DNA of 64,000 nt from Streptococcus ruminicola (GCF_011387195.1 NZ_CP046919.1:620001-684000), one strand, 5' to 3'; shown: positions 1-10,170, counted from the first letter of the stretch. The notes: generated by a model not told the origin, from the sequence alone. Program-made: numbers and translations.

Positions 1-1634
1 ATTTTAACTTTGACACAGTTATCAGCACCATCAGCTTTGAAGTTACCATCACCACCTAGGTAAACACTTGTTGAAACGACAATTTGTTCACGAATCGCAT
101 CGATTGGTGGGTTTGTAACTTGGGCGAATTGTTGTTTAAAGAAAGTGAAAAGAGATTGACTCTTATTAGAAAGAACTGCTAGTGGGCTATCAAATCCCAT
201 AGAAATAACAGGTTCTTCACCTTTTTCAGACATTGGGAGGATAACTGTACGAATAACTTCTTCATTATAGCCGTAAGCTTTCCACATTGTTTCAATGTCA
301 TTTGTTTCTTGATTTAATTCTGAAGCTTCAAAATCATTAAGATGTGCAATGTTTTCTTCTACCCACTCTTTATATGGGTGTTGTGCAGCATAATAAGCTT
401 TCACTTCTTCATTACGCATCAATTTACCAGAAGTTGTGTCAATCAACATCATGTTACCAGGTCCAAGCACACCTTTTTCGATAACGCGACTTGGTTCAAG
501 GTCAACAACACCAGATTCACTTGAACAGATTAAGAAATTATCTTTTGTCAATGAGTAGCGGCTAGGACGCAAACCATTACGGTCCAAACGAGCACCAACC
601 ATGTCACCATCTGTAAAGACAAGAGCAGCCGGACCATCCCATGGAGCCACAAAACTTGATGCATATTCATAAAATGCTTTAAGGTCATCAGGAAGACCTG
701 ACTCGTCACCCCAAGCTTCTGGTACCATCATCAATAGACTTTGTGGAATATCACGACCATTACGATAAAGGTACTCTAAACAGTTTTCCAATTTGGCAGA
801 ATCTGAGTTTTCTTCATTATAAACTTCAATCTGGTGGCTGTGCATCCAGTTTTCTGCACCACGAAGGGTATTGATTTCACCATTGTGAGCCAAGAAACGG
901 AATGGTTGTGCACGATCCCAAGATGGGAAAGTATTTGTAGAGAAACGAGAGTGTGTCAATGCAATGTGTGATTTAAAATGTTCATCTTGCAAGTCAGGAT
1001 AAAAAAGACCAACTTGGAAGGCATGAAGCATCCCTTTGTACACAATTGTTTTGCTTGAAAGAGAACAGATGAAAAATTCATCAGATGAAAAGCTCTTTTC
1101 AAGTTGACGACGCAAGCGGAACAATTTGTCTTCAAAATCACGACCAGCTTTAGTATCATCAGGTTTTTTAACAAAAACTTGAACAAAGCTTGGCATAATT
1201 TCTTGTGCCGCTGGGCCACAATTATCATAATTAAATGGCACATCACGAGTCATCAAGACATGGAAACCAGCTGATTTAATTTCTGCTTTAACTGCTTCTA
1301 GAAGGCTATCTTTAGCCTCAGTATCTTGAGGTAAAAATAGTTGTGCAACAGCGTAGTCACCTTTTTTAGGTAAATCATAACCTGCTTCTTTTGCTTTTAC
1401 TTGGAAAAATTCATCTGGCAAAGCAAGCAACATTCCGGCACCATCACCAGTATCAGGCTCTGCACCTGTACCACCACGGTGATTCATACGTGTCAACATT
1501 GTCAAGGCATAATCAATCAAAGTATGACTTGCTTCACCATCGAGTTGTGCAACAAACCCCATCCCACAGGCATCTGATTCAAAAGATGGATCCCAAAGCG
1601 TTGTCTGCTGCGCCCTCAAAGCACTTTCATTCAT
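1..1634 (-). CDS. gltB: Glutamate synthase large subunit, N-terminal part (cut by window edge)
   Basis: The product makes glutamate from glutamine and 2-oxoglutarate in the cytoplasm. The visible 544 residues cover the N-terminal glutamine amidotransferase (class II) domain and the start of the central domain. After a short propeptide comes SDACGMGFVAQL, whose cysteine is the family's N-terminal nucleophile, then MNHRGGTG and FLAHNGEINT, typical substrate-loop motifs. The ATG at 1634 has an AGGAG ribosome site 8-9 bases upstream. The 3' end lies outside the window. It lies downstream of glnA but has its own promoter and is separated by the glnA terminator, so it is probably a separate transcript. 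Family assignment is firm. Confidence 0.95.
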   Translation of the reverse strand, partial: MNESALRAQQTTLWDPSFESDACGMGFVAQLDGEASHTLIDYALTMLTRMNHRGGTGAEPDTGDGAGMLLALPDEFFQVKAKEAGYDLPKKGDYAVAQLFLPQDTEAKDSLLEAVKAEIKSAGFHVLMTRDVPFNYDNCGPAAQEIMPSFVQVFVKKPDDTKAGRDFEDKLFRLRRQLEKSFSSDEFFICSLSSKTIVYKGMLHAFQVGLFYPDLQDEHFKSHIALTHSRFSTNTFPSWDRAQPFRFLAHNGEINTLRGAENWMHSHQIEVYNEENSDSAKLENCLEYLYRNGRDIPQSLLMMVPEAWGDESGLPDDLKAFYEYASSFVAPWDGPAALVFTDGDMVGARLDRNGLRPSRYSLTKDNFLICSSESGVVDLEPSRVIEKGVLGPGNMMLIDTTSGKLMRNEEVKAYYAAQHPYKEWVEENIAHLNDFEASELNQETNDIETMWKAYGYNEEVIRTVILPMSEKGEEPVISMGFDSPLAVLSNKSQSLFTFFKQQFAQVTNPPIDAIREQIVVSTSVYLGGDGNFKADGADNCVKVK

Positions 1635-1661
1635 AGCTCTTACTCCTATCATTAATACAAA

Positions 1662-1688
1662 TAGTCTAAAATAGACTAAAATAGTCTA
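1662..1688 (-). repeat. Three helically phased heptamers in the gltB leader
   Basis: TAGTCTA, its reverse complement TAGACTA, and TAGTCTA again occur at 1662, 1672 and 1682, each exactly 10 bp apart. They lie between the putative -10 (1711-1716) and the gltB start codon. The spacing equals one helical turn, so they could be an operator read from one face. As RNA they could pair with each other. The binding protein is unknown. Confidence 0.6.
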
Positions 1689-1710
1689 ATTATTCAGAAT
1701 ATTTACTTCA

Positions 1711-1719
1711 ATTATACCA
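1711..1719 (-). promoter_or_regulatory. Extended -10 promoter of gltB
   Basis: On the minus strand the element reads TGGTATAAT, an extended -10 box with no convincing -35. It sits about 77 bases before the gltB start. One arm of a long inverted repeat overlaps it, which suggests regulation. Confidence 0.55.
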
Positions 1720-1774
1720 CATTCTCTCTAATTAGAATAGCTCTTATTTAAACTTTCTATTTAGAATGTGGTAT
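1714..1774. repeat. 12-bp inverted repeat spanning the gltB promoter
   Basis: The arms ATACCACATTCT (1714-1725) and AGAATGTGGTAT (1763-1774) are perfect reverse complements 37 bp apart. The left arm overlaps the gltB -10 box. This may be a dimeric regulator operator. No GlnR consensus box (TGTNAN7TNACA) was seen here. Confidence 0.6.
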
Positions 1775-1781
1775 TTTTTGG

Positions 1782-1807
1782 AAAAAAAAAGACAGCTAGA
1801 AGCTGTC
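1782..1807 (-). terminator. glnA terminator
   Basis: A stem of GACAGCT/AGCTGTC (1791-1807) is followed on the minus strand by nine T residues. It lies 18 bases past the glnA stop. Confidence 0.85.
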
Positions 1808-1824
1808 TTACTTACTACTACTTC

Positions 1825-3171
1825 TTAGTAAAGATCTAGATAGTTGTCAATTTCCCATTGTGAAACAAAGGCCGCATAGCTTGACCATTCAATTTTCTTA
1901 GCTTCCACAAAGTTTGTAAAGATGTGATTTCCAAGAGCAGCTTTAACCACTTCATCATCTTGCAATGCTTTAACGGCATTGTGCAATGTTGATGGAAGAT
2001 CACGAATTCCAGCTTCTTTACGCTCTTCTTGAGTCATGATGTAGATATTTGATTCAACTGGAGCTGGTGCTTCAATTTTGTTTTCAATACCATCAAGACC
2101 TGCTTCAAGAAGGACAGCAAGAGCAAGATATGGGTTAGCAGTTGGGTCAACTGAACGAAGTTCCAAACGAGTACCCATTCCACGTGATGCAGGTACGCGG
2201 ATAAGTGGTGAACGGTTACGTCCAGCCCATGCGATGTAAACTGGTGCTTCATAACCAGGAACCAAACGTTTGTATGAGTTTACAGTTGGGTTCATGATTG
2301 CAGTGTAGTTATAAGCGTGTTTCATCAAACCGCCAAGGAAGTAGTATGCTGTTTCAGACAATTGCATACCTTTTGGATCTTCAGTATCGAAGAATGCATT
2401 ATTTCCATCGTAGTCAAACAATGACATGTTACAGTGCATACCTGAACCGTTGATACCGAATTTAGGTTTAGCCATGAATGTAGCGTAAAGACCATGTTTA
2501 CGAGCAATTGTTTTAACAACAAGTTTGAAAATTTGAATGTTATCACATGCTTTCAAAACATCAGCATATTTAAAGTCGATTTCGTGTTGACCGATTGCAA
2601 CTTCGTGGTGACTTGCTTCAACTTCAAATCCCATTTCAGTCAAAACATTAACGATTTCACGACGAGTGTTATCTGCAAGGTCAGTTGGTGCAAGGTCGAA
2701 GTAACCACCGCGGTCATTTACTTCAAGAGTTGGTTCACCTTTTTCATCCAATTTGAACAAGAAGAATTCTGGTTCGGGACCAAGGTTAAATGATTTGAAA
2801 CCAACTTTTTCCATGTGACGAAGTGCACGTTTCAAGTTACCACGTGGGTCACCTGCAAATGGTTCACCTTCAGCAGTGTAGATATCACAGATCAAACCTG
2901 CAACAGCACCATTTTCACCACCCCAAGGGAACACTGTCCATGTATCAAGATCTGGGTGTAAGAACATATCAGATTCGTTGATACGTACAAAACCTTCGAT
3001 TGAAGATCCATCAAACATTGCTTTGTTTGACAATACTTTGTCAAGTTGTTCGTCAGTTGCTGGGATTTCTACGTTTTTCAATGTTCCAGCGATATCTGAG
3101 AACATCAAGCGTAAAAATGTAACATTTTTTTCTTTGACTTCGCGACGGATGTCAGCTGCTGTAATAGTCAT
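1825..3171 (-). CDS. glnA: Glutamine synthetase, type I
   Basis: ATP-dependent amidation of glutamate to glutamine in the cytoplasm. The 448-residue length matches the Gram-positive GSI-alpha class. Seen are the N-terminal beta-grasp domain, the latch-loop DGSSIEGF near residue 54, the ATP/glutamate-binding [12 protein letters not shown] and NRSPLIRVP. The enterobacterial 25-residue insert and adenylylation site are absent, as expected for a GlnR-regulated enzyme. AAGGAG lies before the ATG. It follows glnR by 46 bp in a glnR-glnA operon. Feedback-inhibited GlnA normally stimulates GlnR DNA binding in this family. Confidence 0.98.
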   Translation of the reverse strand: MTITAADIRREVKEKNVTFLRLMFSDIAGTLKNVEIPATDEQLDKVLSNKAMFDGSSIEGFVRINESDMFLHPDLDTWTVFPWGGENGAVAGLICDIYTAEGEPFAGDPRGNLKRALRHMEKVGFKSFNLGPEPEFFLFKLDEKGEPTLEVNDRGGYFDLAPTDLADNTRREIVNVLTEMGFEVEASHHEVAIGQHEIDFKYADVLKACDNIQIFKLVVKTIARKHGLYATFMAKPKFGINGSGMHCNMSLFDYDGNNAFFDTEDPKGMQLSETAYYFLGGLMKHAYNYTAIMNPTVNSYKRLVPGYEAPVYIAWAGRNRSPLIRVPASRGMGTRLELRSVDPTANPYLALAVLLEAGLDGIENKIEAPAPVESNIYIMTQEERKEAGIRDLPSTLHNAVKALQDDEVVKAALGNHIFTNFVEAKKIEWSSYAAFVSQWEIDNYLDLY

Positions 3172-3217
3172 GAATTTAGGTCTCCTTTTAAAACCGAAAT
3201 AACCGAGCGGCGCTTAT

Positions 3218-3589
3218 TTAGATGCGCCAATTGCTAATGTACTGTGATGGGGCCGAAAAACGACCTTGGTTTCGGAGTTCATCTTGTAAGATTCGACGAA
3301 CATCAGCATCAGTTAAAGACTTCTGCTTTTGAAGTGCTTTATCTTGTCTATCCGCGTATTCACGCTTGATAGCCGCAATATTAAGCCCCTCGTCAAGGAA
3401 ATCTTTAATTTCAAGCAATCGATCCATATCGTTTAATGAAAACATACGACGGTTACCTGAAGTACGTTCTGGGGTTATTAACCCTTGATCCTCATAATAA
3501 CGAATCTGACGTGCTGTTAAATCGGTCAATTTCATTACTGTCCCAATGGGAAAAACCGCCATGGAACGTCTGAGTTCTTTTTCTTTCAT
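3218..3589 (-). CDS. glnR: MerR-family nitrogen repressor GlnR
   Basis: The product represses glnRA and other nitrogen genes when glutamine is plentiful. It has a MerR-type winged helix at residues about 13-80 (LTARQIRYYEDQGLI then a wing with RMFS) and a short C-terminal tail for contact with glutamine synthetase. I chose the ATG at 3589 (123 residues) rather than the longer frame to 3664. It has AAGGAGG 6 bases upstream, and the extra upstream stretch contains the promoter and operator. It is the first gene of glnR-glnA. Autoregulation is supported by the operator at 3647. Confidence 0.96.
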   Translation of the reverse strand: MKEKELRRSMAVFPIGTVMKLTDLTARQIRYYEDQGLITPERTSGNRRMFSLNDMDRLLEIKDFLDEGLNIAAIKREYADRQDKALQKQKSLTDADVRRILQDELRNQGRFSAPSQYISNWRI

Positions 3590-3610
3590 GATGACCTCCT
3601 TCCGATAATT

Positions 3611-3639
3611 ATTATAGTCTGAAAATTCTAAACTGTCAA
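3611..3639 (-). promoter_or_regulatory. glnRA promoter
   Basis: On the minus strand a perfect TTGACA (3634-3639) and a perfect TATAAT (3611-3616) are separated by 17 bp, 20 bases before the glnR ATG. Confidence 0.92.
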
Positions 3640-3646
3640 CCCTATA

Positions 3647-3663
3647 TGTCAGAAAATATGACA
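3647..3663. promoter_or_regulatory. GlnR operator
   Basis: TGTCAGAAAATATGACA fits the GlnR/TnrA consensus TGTNAN7TNACA exactly. It lies 7 bp upstream of the -35 box of glnRA. Confidence 0.9.
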
Positions 3664-3670
3664 TTAAGAA

Positions 3671-4216
3671 TCAATTTTTTTCATTTTTATTTTTCAACCA
3701 CTCGCGAACCATGTCTACATCAGAATTAACGAGTATAGCAACAAAGACTCCGCAGAATGTTTCAAACACCCTTGCAAAGACGTACAAAATCGTATCCCCA
3801 GCAGGGATTGATAGCGTAATAATTAAAAGTGCCGATGTTCCACCAATAATCCCTGCTTTATTATTAATCGAAACATTGATCATAATGCCAAGCATGGTAA
3901 ATACTGGGACAAAAAACAGAGTCACCCAAAATTCGTTGTGAAAAAATTGATTAATTAAAAAGAAGAGCAAAGATAAAAAACCACCGACACTATTTCCAAC
4001 AATACGTGAAAAACCAAAGTGAACACTTTTATCCAAACTTTCACGTAAACTGAAAACAGCCGTCAGCGTTCCAATCTGCAGCCCTTCCCAACCAAATAAA
4101 TGAAATAATAAAAGAACCAAAAAGACAGACAAACCTGTCTTCAGCGTTCGCATCCCTAACTTAAACTTACTCGGATCAAATTTATAATTTGATAAAAGAT
4201 CTTTCAAATACTTCAT
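3671..4216 (-). CDS. Aromatic-acid-exporter-like (ArAE/FUSC family) membrane protein
   Basis: A 181-residue integral membrane protein with about five hydrophobic segments (roughly 25-42, 50-62, 75-92, 97-115, 125-160) and a basic C-terminal tail ending KNKNEKN. The fold resembles the short ArAE_1/FUSC-type proteins common in streptococci, which lack the cytoplasmic domain of full-length exporters. Substrate unknown. The ATG at 4216 is preferred over an in-frame TTG at 4225. The ribosome site is weak in either case. It lies between pgk and glnR, tail 81 bp before the glnR start, in its own unit. Function is inferred from family only. Confidence 0.8.
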   Translation of the reverse strand: MKYLKDLLSNYKFDPSKFKLGMRTLKTGLSVFLVLLLFHLFGWEGLQIGTLTAVFSLRESLDKSVHFGFSRIVGNSVGGFLSLLFFLINQFFHNEFWVTLFFVPVFTMLGIMINVSINNKAGIIGGTSALLIITLSIPAGDTILYVFARVFETFCGVFVAILVNSDVDMVREWLKNKNEKN

Positions 4217-4303
4217 AACCCACAACCCAATATATTTTCTTTATTTTAACACATTTTAAATCGTTTTCGCTAGACTGGAATGCGTTTACTTTTTCAAGTG
4301 TAA

Positions 4304-4332
4304 ATAAAAGAAGAGCCCCAAAGGGCTCTTCT
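4304..4332 (-). terminator. pgk terminator
   Basis: A 10-bp stem AGAAGAGCCC/GGGCTCTTCT (4309-4332) is followed by TTTTATTT on the minus strand, 17 bases past the pgk stop. Confidence 0.9.
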
Positions 4333-4349
4333 ATTCTCAAAGTTGAGAA

Positions 4350-5546
4350 TTATTTGTCAGTCAATGCAGCAAGACCTGGAAGTACTTTACCTTCAAGAAG
4401 TTCCATAGAAGCTCCACCACCAGTAGAGATCCATGAGAATTTGTCTGCACGGCCAAGGTTGATAGCTGCGGCAGCTGAGTCACCACCACCGATGATTGAT
4501 TTAACGCCTGGTTGTTTAACAATAGCGTCCATTACACCGATTGTACCAGCTTGGAAGTCAGGGTTTTCAAATACACCCATAGGTCCGTTCCAAACAACAG
4601 TTTTAGCACCAGTCAATTCTTCGTCGAATTTAGCGATTGATTTAGGACCGATATCAAGACCAAGGAATCCAGCATCTACAGCTGCACCTTCAGTATCTTT
4701 AACTTCAGTGTAGTCAGCAAAAGCGTTAGCTTCTTTTGAGTCAACTGGCAAGATCAATTTACCGTTAGCTTTAGCCAAAAGTTCTTTAGCAACGTCAAGT
4801 TTGTCTTCTTCAACAAGTGAGTTACCGATTTCGATACCTTGTGCTTTAAGGAATGTGTAAGTCATACCACCACCGATAAGAACTTTATCAGCTTTTTTCA
4901 ACAAGTTTTCGATAACACCGATTTTATCTGAAACTTTTGAACCACCAAGGATTGCGATAAATGGACGAACTGGGTTTTCAACAGCTTCTTGGATGTAAGC
5001 AATTTCGTTTTCAAGAAGGAAACCTGCAACAGCTTTTTCAACGTTTGCAGAGATACCTACGTTAGATGCGTGTGAACGGTGTGCAGTACCGAATGCATCG
5101 TTAACGAAGATTCCGTCACCAAGTGAAGCCCAGTATTTACCAAGTTCTGGATCGTTTTTAGATTCTTTTTTACCGTCAACATCTTCAAAACGAGTGTTTT
5201 CAACAAGAAGAACTTCACCATCTTTAAGGTTGTTGATAGCTTCTTCAAGTTCAGCACCACGTGTAACACCAGGGAAGACAACTTCTTGACCAAGTTTAGC
5301 TGCCAAATCAGCTGCTACTGGAGCAAGAGATTTACCTTCTTTATCAGCTTCTTCTTTAACACGTCCAAGGTGAGAGAAAAGAATTGCACGACCACCTTGT
5401 TCGATGATGTACTTGATTGTTGGAAGAGCCGCAGAAATACGGTTGTCATTAGTGATAACGCCATCTTTCAAAGGTACATTAAAGTCAACACGGACAAGGA
5501 CTTTTTTACCTTTCAAATCAACGTCTTTAACAGTCAATTTAGCCAT
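4350..5546 (-). CDS. pgk: Phosphoglycerate kinase
   Basis: Glycolytic transfer of phosphate from 1,3-bisphosphoglycerate to ADP in the cytoplasm. The 398 residues are the standard bacterial length. The N-terminal substrate signature VRVDFNVPL is at residue about 18, HLGR near 59, and the C-terminal nucleotide site GGGDSAAA near 352. AAGGAG lies 9 bases before the ATG. It is monocistronic, with its own promoter and terminator, downstream of gapA. Codon use is strongly biased, as expected for a highly expressed gene. Confidence 0.98.
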   Translation of the reverse strand: MAKLTVKDVDLKGKKVLVRVDFNVPLKDGVITNDNRISAALPTIKYIIEQGGRAILFSHLGRVKEEADKEGKSLAPVAADLAAKLGQEVVFPGVTRGAELEEAINNLKDGEVLLVENTRFEDVDGKKESKNDPELGKYWASLGDGIFVNDAFGTAHRSHASNVGISANVEKAVAGFLLENEIAYIQEAVENPVRPFIAILGGSKVSDKIGVIENLLKKADKVLIGGGMTYTFLKAQGIEIGNSLVEEDKLDVAKELLAKANGKLILPVDSKEANAFADYTEVKDTEGAAVDAGFLGLDIGPKSIAKFDEELTGAKTVVWNGPMGVFENPDFQAGTIGVMDAIVKQPGVKSIIGGGDSAAAAINLGRADKFSWISTGGGASMELLEGKVLPGLAALTDK

Positions 5547-5580
5547 TGATAGGACTCCTTATAATTTTTTATACATGCTA

Positions 5581-5589
5581 ATTATATCA
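5581..5589 (-). promoter_or_regulatory. Extended -10 promoter of pgk
   Basis: On the minus strand the element reads TGATATAAT, about 35 bases upstream of the pgk start. No good -35 at the standard distance was found. Confidence 0.6.
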
Positions 5590-5683
5590 CAAAACCTGTA
5601 AAAGAGGTAGTTAAATCAATAGAATTTGTCCTTCAGCTCCCCTACTACTATGTCTTAAGTAATTCAGCATATTTAAGAGAAAT

Positions 5684-5714
5684 AAAAAAAGAGAGGAATA
5701 AATCCTCTCTTTAA
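5684..5714 (-). terminator. gapA terminator
   Basis: A 10-bp stem AAAGAGAGGA/TCCTCTCTTT (5690-5714) is followed by a T run on the minus strand, just past the gapA stop. Confidence 0.9.
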
Positions 5715-5730
5715 CTGATCAACTCAATGA

Positions 5731-6744
5731 TTATTTAGCAATTTTTGCGAAGTATTCAAGAGTACGAACAAGTTGTGAAGTGTATGACATTTCGTTGTCG
5801 TACCATGAAACAGTTTTAACCAATTGAGTACCGTCAGCAGCTTCAGTTACTTCAGTTTGAGTTGCGTCAAACAATGAACCGAATGAGATACCTACGATAT
5901 CGCTTGAAACTACTTGGTCAGTGTTGTAACCGAATGATTCAGTTGCAGCAGCTTGCATAGCAGCGTTAACTTCTTCAGCAGTTACTTTTTTGTCAAGAAC
6001 TGAAACAAGTTCAGTAAGTGATCCAGTTGGAACTGGTACACGTTGTGCATGACCTTGAAGTTTACCGTTCAATTCAGGGATAACAAGACCGATAGCTTTA
6101 GCAGCACCAGTTGAGTTAGGAACGATGTTTTCAGCAGCAGCACGTGCGCGACGGAAGTCACCTTTACGGTGTGGTCCATCAAGAGTCATTTGGTCACCAG
6201 TGTAACCGTGAACTGTAGTCATTGTACCAACTTTAAGACCGAAGTTTTTGTTCAAAGCGTCAGCCATTGGTGCAAGACAGTTAGTTGTACATGAACCAGC
6301 TGAGATAACTGTTTCAGTACCATCTAGGATTTCGTGGTTAGTGTTAAATACGATTGTTTTAACATCTGATCCACCAGGAGCAGTGATAACAACTTTTTTA
6401 GCTCCACCTTCGTGCAAGTGTTTTTCAGCAGCAGCTTTAGTTGCAAAGAAACCAGTTGCTTCAAGAACGATTTCTACACCGTCGTTAGCCCAGTCGATTT
6501 GTTCTGGGTCACGTTCAGCAGAAACTTTAACGAATTGACCGTTAACTTCAAAACCACCATCTTTAACAACAACATCACCGTTGAAACGACCTTGAGTTGT
6601 ATCGTATTTCAACAAGTGAGCAAGCATAGCTGGGTCAGTAAGGTCGTTAATACGAGCTACTTCAACACCTTCAACGTTTTGGATACGACGGAATGCAAGA
6701 CGACCGATACGACCGAAACCGTTAATACCAACTTTAACTACCAT
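5731..6744 (-). CDS. gapA: Glyceraldehyde-3-phosphate dehydrogenase, glycolytic
   Basis: NAD-dependent oxidation and phosphorylation of glyceraldehyde-3-phosphate in glycolysis. The NAD-binding [10 protein letters not shown] is at residues 7-16, and the catalytic [12 protein letters not shown] is near residue 152. The length of 337 residues is standard. The start chosen is the ATG at 6744, which has AAGGAGG 8 bases upstream. The nine extra upstream codons run through that ribosome site. A strong promoter and a long, AT-rich leader of about 110 bases precede it. Confidence 0.98.
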   Translation of the reverse strand: MVVKVGINGFGRIGRLAFRRIQNVEGVEVARINDLTDPAMLAHLLKYDTTQGRFNGDVVVKDGGFEVNGQFVKVSAERDPEQIDWANDGVEIVLEATGFFATKAAAEKHLHEGGAKKVVITAPGGSDVKTIVFNTNHEILDGTETVISAGSCTTNCLAPMADALNKNFGLKVGTMTTVHGYTGDQMTLDGPHRKGDFRRARAAAENIVPNSTGAAKAIGLVIPELNGKLQGHAQRVPVPTGSLTELVSVLDKKVTAEEVNAAMQAAATESFGYNTDQVVSSDIVGISFGSLFDATQTEVTEAADGTQLVKTVSWYDNEMSYTSQLVRTLEYFAKIAK

Positions 6745-6789
6745 TAGTGATTTCCTCCTTATGAAAATCAAAAAAAAATTTTTTATTTT

Positions 6790-6805
6790 AAAAGGTTTCC
6801 CTTTT
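6790..6805 (-). promoter_or_regulatory. Hairpin in the gapA leader
   Basis: A perfect AAAAGG/CCTTTT stem with a 4-base loop stands about 45 bases before the gapA ATG. It is followed in the transcript by an A/T-only tract including eight T. It may stabilise the mRNA or attenuate it. The sequence alone cannot distinguish these. Confidence 0.4.
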
Positions 6806-6861
6806 AGACAATTGTGAAAAGATTAACTTACGTAGGCACAAATCAACCTTTCAACGCTATT

Positions 6862-6890
6862 ATTATATAACTATTTCGCTAAAATTGCAA
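6862..6890 (-). promoter_or_regulatory. gapA promoter
   Basis: TTGCAA (6885-6890) and TATAAT (6862-6867) on the minus strand, 17 bp apart. Confidence 0.8.
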
Positions 6891-6907
6891 ATATTATTAC
6901 CGTTTTC

Positions 6908-6944
6908 ATTACAAAAAAGGACGCTCATTTGAGCATCCTTTTTA
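6908..6944 (-). terminator. fusA (str operon) terminator
   Basis: A stem GGATGCTC/GAGCGTCC with a 4-base loop and flanking A/T pairs is followed by TTTTTT on the minus strand, directly after fusA. Confidence 0.88.
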
Positions 6945-6951
6945 TCAGTAA

Positions 6952-9030
6952 TTATTCACCAGAATTTTTCTTGATGATTTCTTCTTGAACTGATTTAGGA
7001 ACATCTTCATAGTGGTCAAATACCATCATGAATGTACCACGTCCTTGAGTTGCAGAACGAAGAACTGTTGCGTAACCGAACATTTCAGCAAGTGGAACGA
7101 AGGCACGAACGATTTGGCTGTTACCGTGAGCTTCCATACCATCAACACGTCCACGACGAGCTGTAACGTGACCCATAACGTCACCAAGGTTTTCTTCTGG
7201 AGCTGTGATTGTAACAAGCATCATTGGTTCAAGAATAACTGGGTGTGCAGTTTTAGCAGCTTCTTTAAGTGCAAGTGATGCAGCGATCTTGAAGGCTGTT
7301 TCAGATGAATCGACATCGTGGTATGAACCATCGTAAAGTTTAGCTTTAACGTCAACCATTGGGTAACCAGCAAGAACACCGTTAGCCATAGATTCTTGAA
7401 GACCTTTTTCTACTGCAGGGATGAATTCACGAGGAACCACACCACCGACGATAGCATTTTCGAATTCGAATCCTTTACCTTCTTCATTTGGAGTAAATTC
7501 AATCCAAACATCACCGAATTGACCTTTACCACCAGATTGGCGTTTGAAGAATCCACGTGCTTGAGTAGCTTGACGGAATGTTTCACGGTATGATACTTGT
7601 GGAGCACCTACGTTAGCTTCAACTTTGAATTCACGTTTCATACGGTCAACAAGGACGTCAAGGTGAAGTTCACCCATACCAGAGATAACTGTTTCACCAG
7701 TTTCAACGTTAGTTTCAACACGGAATGTTGGATCTTCTTCAGCAAGTTTTTGAAGAGCGATACCCATTTTATCTTGGTCAGCTTTAGATTTAGGTTCAAC
7801 CATCAATTGGATAACTGGTTCTGGAACATCGATTGATTCAAGAATAACTTTAGCTTTTTCATCAGTCAATGAGTCACCAGTTGTAGTATCTTTCAAACCA
7901 ACAGCAGCGGCGATATCACCAGCGTAAACTGTTTCGATTTCGTTACGGTGGTTAGCGTGCATTTGAAGGATACGTCCGATACGTTCACGTTTACCTTTAG
8001 AAGTGTTAAGAACGTAAGAACCGCTGTTCAATACACCTGAGTAAACACGGAAGAATGTCAAACGACCTACGAATGGGTCAGTCATGATCTTGAACGCAAG
8101 GGCTGCAAATGGTTCGTCATCTGAAGCTGGGCGTTCTTCTTCTTCATCTGTATCTGGGTTAACACCTTTGATTGCAGGGATGTCAAGTGGGCTTGGAAGG
8201 TAGTCGATAACCGCATCAAGCATCATTTGAACACCTTTGTTTTTGAAGGCAGAACCACAAAGAACTGGGAAGAATTCAACGTTGATAGTTGCTTTACGGA
8301 TAGCAGCTTTCAATTCAGCTTCAGTGATTTCTTCACCTTCAAGGTATTTCATCATCAATTCTTCATCAGTTTCAGCAACTGCTTCGATCAATTTTTCACG
8401 GTATTCGTTAGCTTGATCTACGTATTCTGCTGGGATGTCTTCTTCAAGAATATCTGTACCAAGGTCGTTAGTGTAGATTTCAGCTTTCATACGAACCAAG
8501 TCAATGATACCACGGAAGCTATCTTCAGAACCGATTGGCAATTGAATTGGGTGAGCGTTAGCTTGAAGACGATCGTGAAGTGTGCTTACTGAGTAAAGGA
8601 AGTCAGCACCGATTTTATCCATTTTGTTTGAGAATACGATACGAGGAACACCGTATTCAGTAGCTTGACGCCAAACTGTTTCTGTTTGAGGTTCTACACC
8701 TGATTGTGAGTCAAGAACTGTAACCGCACCATCAAGAACACGAAGTGAACGTTGTACTTCGATTGTGAAGTCCACGTGCCCTGGTGTGTCGATAATGTTT
8801 ACGCGGTAGTCTTTCCATTGTGCAGTTGTAGCGGCAGAAGTGATTGTGATACCACGTTCTTGCTCTTGTTCCATCCAGTCCATTTGTGAAGCACCTTCGT
8901 GTGTTTCACCGATTTTATGGATTTTACCAGTATAGTAAAGAATACGCTCAGTTGTTGTTGTTTTACCAGCATCGACGTGAGCCATGATACCGATGTTACG
9001 AGTTTTTTCAAGTGAAAATTCGCGAGCCAT
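6952..9030 (-). CDS. fusA: Translation elongation factor G
   Basis: Ribosomal translocase GTPase. The 692 residues are the usual length. The P-loop [13 protein letters not shown] is at residues 17-29, and DTPGH and NKMDK are the G3 and G4 motifs. Domains II-V follow, with [11 protein letters not shown] in domain V. It is the last gene of rpsL-rpsG-fusA, but 201 bp of structured, AT-rich spacer with a possible extra -10 separate it from rpsG. Confidence 0.98.
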   Translation of the reverse strand: MAREFSLEKTRNIGIMAHVDAGKTTTTERILYYTGKIHKIGETHEGASQMDWMEQEQERGITITSAATTAQWKDYRVNIIDTPGHVDFTIEVQRSLRVLDGAVTVLDSQSGVEPQTETVWRQATEYGVPRIVFSNKMDKIGADFLYSVSTLHDRLQANAHPIQLPIGSEDSFRGIIDLVRMKAEIYTNDLGTDILEEDIPAEYVDQANEYREKLIEAVAETDEELMMKYLEGEEITEAELKAAIRKATINVEFFPVLCGSAFKNKGVQMMLDAVIDYLPSPLDIPAIKGVNPDTDEEEERPASDDEPFAALAFKIMTDPFVGRLTFFRVYSGVLNSGSYVLNTSKGKRERIGRILQMHANHRNEIETVYAGDIAAAVGLKDTTTGDSLTDEKAKVILESIDVPEPVIQLMVEPKSKADQDKMGIALQKLAEEDPTFRVETNVETGETVISGMGELHLDVLVDRMKREFKVEANVGAPQVSYRETFRQATQARGFFKRQSGGKGQFGDVWIEFTPNEEGKGFEFENAIVGGVVPREFIPAVEKGLQESMANGVLAGYPMVDVKAKLYDGSYHDVDSSETAFKIAASLALKEAAKTAHPVILEPMMLVTITAPEENLGDVMGHVTARRGRVDGMEAHGNSQIVRAFVPLAEMFGYATVLRSATQGRGTFMMVFDHYEDVPKSVQEEIIKKNSGE

Positions 9031-9077
9031 TTTTTTCTCCTATTATAAATTTAGTTTACTACTTTATTATAACATAC

Positions 9078-9208
9078 TTTTAGAACGGATAGGCAGGACC
9101 TACCCGTTCTAAAGATGTTTTATTAAATTTGATACAACTTAAGCAGAAATAAATTCTGATTAAGCAAATTTCGAATGCCAGTAGTAAAACAAATTAAATG
9201 CATTCGAA
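9078..9208 (-). promoter_or_regulatory. Structured rpsG-fusA spacer
   Basis: Three stem-loops can be drawn. A GC-rich one has outer arms TTTAGAAC/GTTCTAAA and inner GGGTAGG/CCTATCC (9078-9113). The second is CTTAA/TTAAG with inner CAGAA/TTCTG (9138-9164). The third has 9-bp arms TTCGAATGC/GCATTCGAA (9170-9208). None has a T tail, so they are not ordinary terminators. A TATAAT-like box downstream (about 9065-9071) could start a fusA-only transcript. Role inferred: differential expression of EF-G or mRNA processing. Confidence 0.5.
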
Positions 9209-9231
9209 GTGACGTATCATTATCTTGCAGA

Positions 9232-9702
9232 TTACCAGCGGAAGTGTGCGAATGCACGGTTTGCTTCTGCCATACGGTGTGTATCTTCGCGTTTTTTAAC
9301 TGAAGCACCAGTGTTGTTAGCAGCATCAAGGATTTCTTTTGCAAGACGATCTTTCATAGTGTGTTCACCACGATCACGTGATGCGTTTACCAACCAACGA
9401 AGTCCAAGAGTTGTACGACGTTCTGGACGAACTTCAACTGGGACTTGGTAGTTAGAACCACCGACACGACGAGCACGTACTTCAAGAACAGGCATGATGT
9501 TTTCCATAGCTGTTTCGAATACTTCAAGTGCATCGTTTCCAGTAGCTTCTTTAATTTGTTCAAATGCATCATATACGATTGATGCAGCAGTACCACGTTT
9601 ACCATCAAGCATAACACGGTTGATAAGACGTGTTACAAGTTGTGAATTGTATAATGGATCTGGCAATACTTCGCGTTTTGGCGCTCTATTTTTACGACTC
9701 AT
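9232..9702 (-). CDS. rpsG: Ribosomal protein S7
   Basis: Small-subunit head protein and assembly initiator that binds 16S rRNA. The 156 residues include [16 protein letters not shown] at the N terminus and the [11 protein letters not shown] signature near residue 78. It lies 21 bp after rpsL in the str operon. Length and order are canonical. Confidence 0.98.
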   Translation of the reverse strand: MSRKNRAPKREVLPDPLYNSQLVTRLINRVMLDGKRGTAASIVYDAFEQIKEATGNDALEVFETAMENIMPVLEVRARRVGGSNYQVPVEVRPERRTTLGLRWLVNASRDRGEHTMKDRLAKEILDAANNTGASVKKREDTHRMAEANRAFAHFRW

Positions 9703-9723
9703 TCTTTCTTATCTCCCTTCTTA

Positions 9724-10137
9724 TTATCCTTTAGGACGTTTAGCACCGTATTTAGAACGGCTTTGTTTACGGTCAGCAACACCTGCAGTATCAAGTGCAC
9801 CACGAACGATGTGGTAACGTACCCCTGGAAGGTCTTTTACACGTCCACCACGGATAAGAACAACACTGTGTTCTTGAAGGTTGTGTCCGATACCTGGGAT
9901 GTATGCAGTAACTTCGATAAGGTTGCTCAAACGTACACGAGCGAATTTACGAAGGGCTGAGTTAGGTTTTTTAGGTGTCATTGTTCCAACACGTGTTGCA
10001 ACACCACGTTTTTGTGGTGAAGATACGTTAGTTTGAACTTTTTTGTGGCTGTTGTAACCAACGTTAAGAGCTGGTGATTTAGATTTTTCAACTTTAGATT
10101 TACGTGGTTTACGTACCAACTGGTTGATTGTAGGCAT
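9724..10137 (-). CDS. rpsL: Ribosomal protein S12
   Basis: Decoding-centre protein of the 30S subunit. The 137 residues begin [13 protein letters not shown] and contain [11 protein letters not shown], the region where streptomycin-resistance substitutions occur in other bacteria. The lysine in TPKKPNS is present, so nothing here predicts resistance. It is the first gene of the str operon, with a strong promoter and a folded leader upstream. Confidence 0.98.
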   Translation of the reverse strand: MPTINQLVRKPRKSKVEKSKSPALNVGYNSHKKVQTNVSSPQKRGVATRVGTMTPKKPNSALRKFARVRLSNLIEVTAYIPGIGHNLQEHSVVLIRGGRVKDLPGVRYHIVRGALDTAGVADRKQSRSKYGAKRPKG

Positions 10138-10170
10138 CTACTTTTCTCCTGTAAGATTTTTATTTTGGTT

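Noticed and set aside
342..1636. Several 60-96 residue ORFs antisense or out of frame to gltB and glnA
   Set aside because: They lie wholly within well-conserved genes, lack ribosome sites and have unnatural composition (runs of H, F, T). They are shadows.
3590..3664. Longer GlnR with 25 extra N-terminal residues
   Set aside because: The extra codons overlap a perfect promoter and the GlnR operator. The internal ATG has an ideal ribosome site.
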